Source: Oceanispirochaeta sp. M1
Lineage (GTDB): Bacteria; Spirochaetota; Spirochaetia; DSM-2461
DNA: 50,229 bases
NCBI RefSeq assembly: GCF_003346715.1
Contig: NZ_QQPQ01000034.1
Coordinates: 1 to 50,229, forward strand
Direction of reading: 5' to 3'
Shown here: positions 44,166 through 50,229 of the stretch, piece by piece
Numbering within the stretch: the first letter of the stretch is position 1
Layout: each line of letters starts with the position of its first letter
Made by a program: the position numbers and the translations under genes
Notes under the pieces: model-generated
Seen by the model: the letters and a program-made list of their open reading frames with translations, nothing else
Told to the model about the DNA's origin: nothing
The model's database searches: none

Positions 44166-44765
44166 ATGATTGCTGTAGTAGATTACGATTCCGGTAATCT
44201 GAAAAGTGTTGAAACTGCCCTTGAAAAGCTTGGTGCCGATTTCTTTATCTCATCAGATCCTGATAAACTGGCAAGGGCCGATAAGATGATTTTTCCCGGT
44301 GTGGGAGAGGCGGCCCAGGCCATGAAAAGACTCAAAGAGAGTTCCCTGGAACAGTGCGTAAAAGACTTTGCCTCCTCAGGGAAACCTCTGTTCGGCATAT
44401 GCCTTGGTGCGCAGATCCTCTTTGACCACTCCGAAGAATCAAACACTCCCTGTCTGGGAATCCTCCCGGGTAGAGTTCGTCTTTTCTCATCTGATATGGG
44501 GCTTAAAATCCCTCACATGGGATGGAATACTCTGAAACACAGCAATCATCCTCTTTTTAAAGATCTCCCCCAGGAGAAGTCCTTCTATTTCGTCCACTCC
44601 TACTACATCGAGGCCGCAGAAACTGCGGATGTTATAGGTACCAGTGATTACGGCATCGAATTTTGCGCCGCCGTGGCCAGGGACAATGTTATGGCCACCC
44701 AGTTTCACCCCGAAAAGAGCGGGGAGTGGGGCCTGCAGATATTGAAGAACTTTATCCAGTACTAA
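44166..44765 (+). CDS. hisH: Imidazole glycerol phosphate synthase, glutaminase subunit
   Basis: The 199-residue class I glutamine amidotransferase has [19 protein letters not shown] at its start, the nucleophile elbow FGICLGAQ with Cys79, and QFHPEKS with His181 and Glu183. It releases ammonia to HisF for imidazole ring closure in histidine synthesis. AAAGGA lies about 9 nt before the ATG. It is followed by hisF 14 nt later; no other his genes are in the window. Confidence 0.96.
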   Translation: MIAVVDYDSGNLKSVETALEKLGADFFISSDPDKLARADKMIFPGVGEAAQAMKRLKESSLEQCVKDFASSGKPLFGICLGAQILFDHSEESNTPCLGILPGRVRLFSSDMGLKIPHMGWNTLKHSNHPLFKDLPQEKSFYFVHSYYIEAAETADVIGTSDYGIEFCAAVARDNVMATQFHPEKSGEWGLQILKNFIQY

Positions 44766-44779
44766 AGAGGAATGAAAAT

Positions 44780-45544
44780 ATGCTTCAAAAAAGAATAGTT
44801 GTCTGTCTGGATGTGAGAGACGGCAAAACAACCAAGGGAATTAAATTCAAGGGTAATATAGATATTGGTGATCCCGTTGAGATGGCTGCCATGTATTATG
44901 AACAGGGTGTGGATGAGCTTGTCTTCTACGATATCACTGCCTCCTCCGAGAAACGGGGCATTATGATAGATGTTGTCAGCCGTGTTGCTAAAACAATCTT
45001 TATCCCCTTCTGTGTGGGAGGAGGAATCTCCAGCCTTGAAGATATGAAGAAGGTTATCGGAGCCGGGGCAGAGAAAGTCAGCCTTAACTCAGCAGCCGTA
45101 AGGAATCCTGATATTATCAATCAGGGTGCCCGTCACTTTGGTAATCAGTGTATTGTCCTTGGGATGGATGCCCTGGCCGATCCTGCCATGCCATCGGGTT
45201 ACAGAGTGGTTATAGACGGCGGCAGAAAACATACCGAACTGGATGCTCTGGCCTGGGCCAAAGATGCTGAAGCCAGAGGTGCCGGTGAAATAGTACTGAA
45301 TTCAATAGACGCTGACGGTACCCGTGAGGGATATGAGCTTACAGTAACCCGTTTGATCTCTGAAAATGTTGGCATTCCTGTTGTTGCATCAGGGGGAGCG
45401 GGGGAGCCTTCTCACCTGGCTGATGTTCTGACAAAAGGTAAGGCCGATGCGGCTCTCATCGCCAGTATGGTCCACTTTGGAGATTATTCGGTACCGGGAA
45501 TCAAGGATTATCTGCATAAGCAGAATATTCCTGTGAGAATTTGA
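44780..45544 (+). CDS. hisF: Imidazole glycerol phosphate synthase, cyclase subunit
   Basis: I start at the ATG at 44780, which has AGAGGA about 8 nt upstream; the 254-residue length is normal. The TIM barrel carries catalytic Asp11 (VCLDVRDGK) and Asp130 (VLGMDA), [19 protein letters not shown] and [13 protein letters not shown]. With HisH it makes imidazole glycerol phosphate and AICAR. An in-frame extension upstream overlaps hisH and is not expected to be translated. Confidence 0.96.
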   Translation: MLQKRIVVCLDVRDGKTTKGIKFKGNIDIGDPVEMAAMYYEQGVDELVFYDITASSEKRGIMIDVVSRVAKTIFIPFCVGGGISSLEDMKKVIGAGAEKVSLNSAAVRNPDIINQGARHFGNQCIVLGMDALADPAMPSGYRVVIDGGRKHTELDALAWAKDAEARGAGEIVLNSIDADGTREGYELTVTRLISENVGIPVVASGGAGEPSHLADVLTKGKADAALIASMVHFGDYSVPGIKDYLHKQNIPVRI

Positions 45545-45614
45545 GAGAACTCTTGCCTCTGTATGAAAATATCAATATATTTAATTTAACACTCAACTAT
45601 ACAGGAGAGCTTTA

Positions 45615-45890
45615 ATGCCTACCTATGATTATAAATGTGAAAACTGCGGTCATCTCTTTGAATATTTCCAGTCCATGGCCGATGATCCCCTGAAAACATG
45701 CCCCGACTGCAAACAGGACAATCTGAAACGCCTTATCGGCGGCGGTATGGGTATTATCTTTAAAGGGAGTGGTTTTTATGTTAACGACGCCAAAAAGAGC
45801 TCAAGTACCTCTAAACCTTTGAAGGATAAAAAATCTTCATCATCAGCCTCGGGGAGCGAAAAAAAGGATGCCTCAAAAAGCGCCTCATAG
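45615..45890 (+). CDS. FmdB-family zinc-ribbon protein
   Basis: The 91-residue protein starts MPTYDYKCENCGHLFEYFQS and has a second CPDC at 34-37, the four-Cys zinc ribbon of the FmdB putative regulatory family (PF09723), followed by RLIGGGMGIIFKGSGFYVND. The tail is a Lys/Ser-rich low-complexity stretch, as is usual in the family. AGGAG precedes the ATG. Function is unsettled. Confidence 0.92.
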   Translation: MPTYDYKCENCGHLFEYFQSMADDPLKTCPDCKQDNLKRLIGGGMGIIFKGSGFYVNDAKKSSSTSKPLKDKKSSSSASGSEKKDASKSAS

Positions 45891-46389
45891 TTTTCTATTA
45901 TTAGCCTTAATAGCTTTATCAATAAGTTTTTTCTCCTGCTCCACAGAGACAGAATCTCCCTATGAACAGAGCTATATAGAGTTTAAACTCGACACCTCAT
46001 CTCCTTTGGGATATGATGACCTTCAGTCTATAAAAGTCTTTGTAGATCCCTATGGGGCATTTAATCTTGTAAGTATTTTCGATAATGGCCGCTCTGTACT
46101 TGGGTCCTATGATTATAATTCAGAAACAAAACTTTATATGGGTTTTGAGTACAGCCCCCTCTATACCTGCCGCCTGGAAGACCTCTCGGTTTCTGTGACA
46201 AGTGAGGGAAGTCAGAATTTTATTGATTCCGCCGAATATACACTGCAGTTTATGGGCGGGATGCCCGCAGAGTCTGCAGATAAACCCTATGTTCAAATTT
46301 CGGTAGCCTCCGGAGCAGTAACTCTCAGGGCAGTTCAGGGAGCTGCAGGCAGCCCCCTCTTAAGCATTACAGAGCAAGTCGATCCCTAG
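45868..46389 (+). CDS. Hypothetical lipoprotein
   Basis: The 173-residue protein has a lipoprotein signal with SFFSC (Cys24). The mature part is beta-rich (YIEFKLDTSSPLGYDDLQSI, YMGFEYSPLYTCRLEDLSVS, AEYTLQFMGGMP) and unrecognised. The start overlaps fmdB by 23 nt, with GGGAG about 11 nt upstream inside fmdB, so the two are co-transcribed. The 3' end overlaps the convergent thiI stop by 4 nt. Confidence 0.75.
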   Translation: MPQKAPHSFLLLALIALSISFFSCSTETESPYEQSYIEFKLDTSSPLGYDDLQSIKVFVDPYGAFNLVSIFDNGRSVLGSYDYNSETKLYMGFEYSPLYTCRLEDLSVSVTSEGSQNFIDSAEYTLQFMGGMPAESADKPYVQISVASGAVTLRAVQGAAGSPLLSITEQVDP

Positions 46390-47573
46390 TCTTTATCGTA
46401 TTCCACAACAGGTATAAAGATCTTCTCAGCCTTCTCTTCGGCTTCAGCCATAAGTCTGTCTATATCTTCTATGGCAGTCCAATCCTCCTGAGTTTTCTTT
46501 AACTTGGGTTTCACCTCGGGATGGTCAGGAGAGAAGAGGGTACAGCAGTCGTCAAAGGGCTGAATAGAGGTTTCAAAGGCCTTGATTTTGCGGGAGATCA
46601 ATATGGTCTCCTCCTTGTCCATTCCGATCAGAGGACGGAATACCGGCAGATCCACCTGGCTGTTGGTGTAGGCAAGGCTCTCTAATGTCTGGCTTGCCAC
46701 CTGACTCAGGGCTTCACCCGTAATAAGGGCAAGATCATCCCGTTTTTTAGCTATGGACTGGGCAATTTTCATCATGGCTGCCCTTGAATGAAGAGTCGTT
46801 GTCTCCGGGCGGACAGAGCGGTTTATCTGTACCTGTACCTCCGTAAAGGGGACCGTAAAGAGATGAATTCCACAGCACCAGGGGGCAATAATCTTTGCAA
46901 GATCCCGTACCTTTTCCAGTGATTCGGGACTTGTATAGGGGGGAGTATGGAAATAGACTGCATCCAGGCTCATTCCCCGCTTGGCCATCAGATAGCCCGC
47001 CACGGGTGAATCGATTCCACCCGAGAGGAGGAGCATCCCCTTACCTCCGGTGTGAACAGGGAGTCCGCCGGGACCCTTATGGGTATAGCCATAGACATAT
47101 CCCTTTTCCCTGAGTTCTATATGGATAACCCAGTCCGGATTCTTTACATCTACCTTGAGTCCGGGGATCTTCTCAAAAACCCTTCCTCCGATCTCTGCGG
47201 AGTATCCGTAGTTATCCAGGGGGAGACTCTTGTCTATCCGCCGTGTTTCAATCTTGAATTTAATGCCGTTTCCAGCATCGATATTCTGCTGAGCAACCAG
47301 TAAGGCCTTCTCTTCAAGGGCATCCAGCTCCTTGGGGCAGCTGTAGGATCTGGTAAAACCCACAATGCCGAATACCTTTGAGAGGCAGTCGCATACATAT
47401 TCCTCCGGGAGATTTTCTGTCTCCAGGTAGAAACGCCCGCTCCGGTTGGTCACCCTTGTGGGGTGGGGGCGAAGTATTCTCTTGATGTTCTGTTTCAGCT
47501 GTCTCTCAAAGAGAGCCCTGTTCCCTTTTTTGAGGGTTATTTCGCCTATCTTAATCAGATATAATTCACTCAT
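46386..47573 (-). CDS. thiI: tRNA 4-thiouridine synthetase, rhodanese-less form
   Basis: The 395-residue protein has an N-terminal ferredoxin-like and THUMP region (IKIGEITLKKGNRALFERQL, VDVKNPDWVIHIELREKG) and a PP-loop LLLSGGIDSPVAG with SGGIDSP at 184-190. A conserved CC at 343-344 (FDDCCTLFSPDHP) corresponds to the conserved Cys region of ThiI. The rhodanese domain found in the E. coli enzyme is missing, as in Bacillus. It adenylates and thiolates U8 of tRNA using sulfur from a cysteine desulfurase. That gene lies 7 nt upstream. Confidence 0.95.
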   Translation of the reverse strand: MSELYLIKIGEITLKKGNRALFERQLKQNIKRILRPHPTRVTNRSGRFYLETENLPEEYVCDCLSKVFGIVGFTRSYSCPKELDALEEKALLVAQQNIDAGNGIKFKIETRRIDKSLPLDNYGYSAEIGGRVFEKIPGLKVDVKNPDWVIHIELREKGYVYGYTHKGPGGLPVHTGGKGMLLLSGGIDSPVAGYLMAKRGMSLDAVYFHTPPYTSPESLEKVRDLAKIIAPWCCGIHLFTVPFTEVQVQINRSVRPETTTLHSRAAMMKIAQSIAKKRDDLALITGEALSQVASQTLESLAYTNSQVDLPVFRPLIGMDKEETILISRKIKAFETSIQPFDDCCTLFSPDHPEVKPKLKKTQEDWTAIEDIDRLMAEAEEKAEKIFIPVVEYDKD

Positions 47574-47580
47574 ATTTTTC

Positions 47581-48735
47581 CTATCCTACGGCTCTGCCGA
47601 CAATTTTAATCTGTTCTTCCAGGGCCTTGATAACAGCCCTGATCTCATCTTCACTTGTACTGGGACCCTGGGAGATCCTGATGGAGCTGAAGGCAGTTTT
47701 AGAGTCTACTCCCATGGCTTCAAGCCCCCTGGTTCGGCTCTTTTTATTACTGGAACAGGCGGAGCCCGTTGATATGGCAAAGCCGGCGTCATCCATAACC
47801 CTTACCAGTACCTCCCCCGGCAGGGGAGGGAAACTGCAGTTCAGAATCCAGGGGGAGAAATCAGATGCATTCTCCATACGCCCCTCAGGCAGCAGCCTTG
47901 CTCCCCTGATGGCACTTATGCCGGTCATAAGCATCTGCATCCTGAGTGAGGCCTCATCAAGGTGATCTTCTACAACTTTTATAGCATGTTCTAATGCAAC
48001 GCACATTCCCGCAGCAGCAGCCAGGTTTTCAGTTCCCGGTCTGAGACCTTTTTCCTGACCTCCCCCTGCATAGAGACCGGCCAGAGGTTTTTTCTGATAA
48101 AGAAGACCTATTCCTCTGGGACCCTGTATTTTATGCCCCGCAAAGGCCGCGGAATCCAGATCAAGTTCTTTTAAGGATAGAGGGATCTTGCCGGCACTCT
48201 GTACCAGATCGCTGTGAAAATGGATCGGCCGTGATTCTTCTGCCTCCCGCACAGTGCGGATGAGTTCCTGAATGGGTTGAATAACACCAGTTTCATTATG
48301 AACACCCATTATAAGAACCATTTTTGTATCAGGAGTAAGGAGTTTTTTGAGTTTTTCGGGCTTTATCAGACCATTTGTACCCGGATTGATCACCTTTACT
48401 TCCCATCCCTGCTTTCCCAGCATCTGTACGGGGTTCCATATGGCGGGATGTTCTATACCGCTGACAATAATTCTACCCTTATCTCTTCGCATCAGGAGGG
48501 AGGAGAGGATCATATTATTGGATTCAGTTCCACCGGAGCTAAAGATAAGCTCTTCAGGGCTGCACACAAGGGCATCGGCGCAGCGGCAGCGGATCTCTTC
48601 AAGTCTTTTATGGGCTTTCTGCCCCTCTTTATGGATGGATGAGGGATTGCCGAAATAGATAGATGCGGTTTCAGACATCTCATTTAATACTTCTTTTAAG
48701 GGGGGCGTTGTTGCAGCCCAGTCAAGGTATATCAT
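47581..48735 (-). CDS. Cysteine desulfurase, NifS/IscS-like, partner of ThiI
   Basis: The 384-residue PLP enzyme has IYLDWAATTPP, FGNPSSIHKEGQKA, the PLP lysine in AGHKIQGPRG (K202), SGGTESNN, and the catalytic loop STGSACSSNK with Cys327. It removes sulfur from cysteine. The short active-site loop and the position directly before thiI match the Bacillus NifZ-ThiI arrangement, so its main client is probably ThiI for s4U. No iscU or nifU is nearby. Confidence 0.93.
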   Translation of the reverse strand: MIYLDWAATTPPLKEVLNEMSETASIYFGNPSSIHKEGQKAHKRLEEIRCRCADALVCSPEELIFSSGGTESNNMILSSLLMRRDKGRIIVSGIEHPAIWNPVQMLGKQGWEVKVINPGTNGLIKPEKLKKLLTPDTKMVLIMGVHNETGVIQPIQELIRTVREAEESRPIHFHSDLVQSAGKIPLSLKELDLDSAAFAGHKIQGPRGIGLLYQKKPLAGLYAGGGQEKGLRPGTENLAAAAGMCVALEHAIKVVEDHLDEASLRMQMLMTGISAIRGARLLPEGRMENASDFSPWILNCSFPPLPGEVLVRVMDDAGFAISTGSACSSNKKSRTRGLEAMGVDSKTAFSSIRISQGPSTSEDEIRAVIKALEEQIKIVGRAVG

Positions 48736-48802
48736 TTTTCCATCCTAACAGAGTTCTATAGCAGGAGGCAAGGATAAGTAAAGCTGAGAGCCTTTGTAAC
48801 TT

Positions 48803-48833
48803 TTAATTGATTAAATAAAACATTTCTGATAAT
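48803..48833 (+). promoter_or_regulatory. Candidate promoter and operator of arsR
   Basis: TTGATT (48807-48812) and GATAAT (48828-48833) lie 15 nt apart. A palindrome, TTAATTGATTAA (48803-48814), with exact 5-bp arms overlaps the -35 and may be an autoregulatory ArsR site. Confidence 0.4.
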
Positions 48834-48842
48834 TTACTATAT

Positions 48843-49151
48843 ATGGAAAATAAATGTAATTGTCCCGAAGAACTGATAGACGGATATGCTAAAAAACTGA
48901 AGGTCTGCGGACATCCCCTGAGACTTAAAATGCTCTGCCTTATTGAACGACAGGATTGTTGTGTTTCTGAACTATGGCAATGTCTTGATCAGCCACAGCC
49001 CGTTGTATCCCAGCATCTTGCTGTCCTTAAGGATAAGGGTATTGTTGAATCCCTCACCGAAGGCAACAAGCGTATTTACCGAATTGTTGATCCCTTTGTC
49101 AGAAATATCATCACCGGTTTTGATAATGTCTTACCCGGAGATCAATCCTGA
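48843..49151 (+). CDS. ArsR/SmtB-family transcriptional regulator
   Basis: The 102-residue winged-helix protein has HPLRLKMLCLIERQDCC, then QPQPVVSQHLAVLKDKGIVE as recognition helix and wing, and EGNKRIYRIVD. Seven cysteines (5, 7, 22, 32, 39, 40, 47) cluster at the N terminus and around helix 3, suggesting a metal, arsenite or reactive-sulfur sensor. No metal transporter lies next to it; the following gene is a lipoprotein with GTG start 2 nt later. There is no ribosome site before the ATG. Confidence 0.9.
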   Translation: MENKCNCPEELIDGYAKKLKVCGHPLRLKMLCLIERQDCCVSELWQCLDQPQPVVSQHLAVLKDKGIVESLTEGNKRIYRIVDPFVRNIITGFDNVLPGDQS

Positions 49152-49153
49152 AG

Positions 49154-50089
49154 GTGAAAAAGCTTATTATGCCGCTTTTGGCGGCATTCCTTCTTCTCCT
49201 CAGCTCATGTGGAAATAGTCCTGATGCCTCTGATAACGTCATTCCTCATGAATACAATTTAAGCGGATTTGACAGCATTAAGGCAAACAGTTCCTTTACT
49301 GTTTATGCTTCCTATGCTGAGACTTATTCTGTGACAGTTAATGCCAACGAGGATCAGTGGGATTTTATCGATGTCTCTGTCTCAGAGGGTGAGTTGGTCA
49401 TCTGGTACGATCCTCCTGAGGATTATAATAATCTTCAATTCACAGTGGATGTCACCCTTCCTGACTTAAACAGGGTTCATCTTTATAAAAGGGCGGTAGC
49501 CTATTTTTATGACAGATCACTTGGTACTTCAAGCCGCAGCCTCTGGGATGATTCCTTCGCTTCTTCAGGAAAAACTTTTGAGATCCTCCTGGACGGAGAG
49601 TACTCTCATGCCTCCTTCGATATGGTGGTGCCTACTATCACTGATGGAACCTTCTACCTATACAGCAGGAGTGATTTCTCCTCATATAACAGGACCCATA
49701 CTATTAATGCTAAAGAGGTGGTTATCCACTCCGAGGCCGATAATGCCTCCAGTACTGTCACCCTCCGCGGGTCCTATGAACCTGAGATCATGATTGTTCA
49801 GGGAGACCGTTACGGAACCCTCAGTATGAAGGACTTCAAGTCAAAGGAGCTTTTTATTCAGATGGATTATTATAAGAACACTGCCTATCTAAATACTGCC
49901 CGTTTTATGGGTGAACAGTCAGACAGGGTTAAGGTACTTCGTGAACAGTACGGCCTTAACTCCAGTGGAAGCCACAGCAGATCAGACAGTTATGTGTCAT
50001 CCTTCTCTTCCATCTATTACAAATACGGTGCCGGCTCCACAGCAAATGTCAAAGTCCTCAGTTCTTCAGCAGTTTTCACTACCTACTGA
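49154..50089 (+). CDS. Lipoprotein with DUF2807-like adhesin/head domain
   Basis: The 311-residue product begins at a GTG and has a lipoprotein signal with LLLLSSC (Cys19). The mature part starts GFDSIKANSSFTVYASYAET, and SEGELVIWYDPPED follows, typical of DUF2807 (head-GIN) proteins that form a beta-helix-like stack. Further strands (FTVDVTLPDLNRVHLYKRAV, YLYSRSDFSS) fit this. The C-terminal region is Ser-rich. It sits 2 nt after arsR, so the regulator may control it. Function is unknown; a surface or periplasmic role is inferred. Confidence 0.72.
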   Translation: MKKLIMPLLAAFLLLLSSCGNSPDASDNVIPHEYNLSGFDSIKANSSFTVYASYAETYSVTVNANEDQWDFIDVSVSEGELVIWYDPPEDYNNLQFTVDVTLPDLNRVHLYKRAVAYFYDRSLGTSSRSLWDDSFASSGKTFEILLDGEYSHASFDMVVPTITDGTFYLYSRSDFSSYNRTHTINAKEVVIHSEADNASSTVTLRGSYEPEIMIVQGDRYGTLSMKDFKSKELFIQMDYYKNTAYLNTARFMGEQSDRVKVLREQYGLNSSGSHSRSDSYVSSFSSIYYKYGAGSTANVKVLSSSAVFTTY

Positions 50090-50102
50090 AAATAAAAAAA
50101 AA

Positions 50103-50229
50103 GGGGCTGTTGCAAAAGTAAAATTGTAACAGCCCTTCTTATTTCTAACTAACCATACCCCACCCAAAAGCTTCCCAACAGAAAAAAATGAGTACCATCT
50201 TCTACTTTTAGTGGGTTTTTCTGCTTGAA
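50103..50229 (-). mobile_element. Possible insertion-sequence terminus cut by window edge
   Basis: The word GGGGCTGTTGCAAAA at 50103-50117 resembles the CTGTTGCAAA-type terminal repeats of IS6-like and related elements. From there to the window end no plus-strand gene is seen. A minus-strand frame entering from the right edge stays open for about 26 codons and could be a transposase C terminus, but I recognise no motif in it. The call depends on sequence beyond the window. Confidence 0.3.
50104..50135 (+). terminator. Strong hairpin after the DUF2807-like gene
   Basis: GGGCTGTTGCAA (50104-50115) pairs with TTGTAACAGCCC (50124-50135), with one G-U pair and an 8-nt loop. A run of A precedes and TTCTTATTT follows, so it may work in both directions. 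The left arm also looks like an insertion-sequence end. Confidence 0.6.

Noticed and set aside
44663-44779. Extended start of hisF overlapping hisH by about 100 nt
   Set aside because: The family start [11 protein letters not shown] with its own AGAGGA site lies at 44780.
45790-45890. Lys/Ser-rich repeat at the FmdB C terminus as a novel element
   Set aside because: Such low-complexity tails are usual in FmdB-family proteins.
1-50229. CRISPR arrays or tandem repeats
   Set aside because: No regularly spaced direct repeats were seen on reading both strands; only short inverted repeats.

Overview
The window most likely comes from a Gram-negative, outer-membrane-bearing bacterium, and a free-living spirochaete is my best guess. 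The evidence is a eukaryote-like (type 2) isoleucyl-tRNA synthetase, many short-signal lipoproteins and outer-membrane barrels, FecR and CotH proteins, and frequent TTG/GTG starts. The lineage is inference; no rRNA or other marker is present.

Positions 1-25.1 kb form a Wzx/Wzy-type surface polysaccharide locus. The left edge (1-6.7 kb) is very AT-rich. It holds a truncated Wzy-like polymerase, three glycosyltransferases, and a dehydratase/reductase/initiating-transferase trio that fits a UDP-6-deoxy-HexNAc (QuiNAc or FucNAc) first sugar. Next come gmd-fcl-fkp, which supply GDP-L-fucose both de novo and by salvage, then rfbACDB for dTDP-L-rhamnose, a Wzi-type outer-membrane capsule protein and a GT2. 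After this the strands alternate: a minus GT2, a plus GT-B-like gene, and a minus six-gene run that reads gtrA, gtrB, a PIG-V-like GT-C, a small membrane-anchored beta-rich protein, a ChbG/YdjC deacetylase and a Wzx flippase.

Positions 25.4-31.1 kb hold a tightly overlapped plus-strand operon: two GT4 enzymes, a YjiK/SdiA-regulated-like propeller protein, a beta-barrel, a CotH-kinase lipoprotein and a DUF4956 membrane protein. A second barrel-CotH pair lies at 37.3-39.5 kb on the minus strand. Between them are an AAA/DUF4143 ATPase, a complete MntA-HepT toxin-antitoxin pair, a DUF2442 gene whose DUF4160 partner survives only as a 3' stump, and ileS.

Positions 39.6-50.1 kb are housekeeping and envelope genes: a lipoprotein, a lone minimal nucleotidyltransferase, a four-gene FecR/barrel/lipoprotein operon, hisH-hisF, an FmdB zinc ribbon, a thiI-cysteine desulfurase pair for tRNA 4-thiouridine, and an ArsR regulator with a DUF2807-like lipoprotein. 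The right edge resembles the terminal inverted repeat of an insertion sequence. No rRNA, tRNA or CRISPR array was seen, and no gene-free gap exceeds 300 bases.

Two patterns stand out: the repeated barrel-CotH modules, one joined to glycosyltransferases and DUF4956, and several genes whose start codon sits about 6 nt after a -10 hexamer with no Shine-Dalgarno sequence, suggesting leaderless mRNAs.
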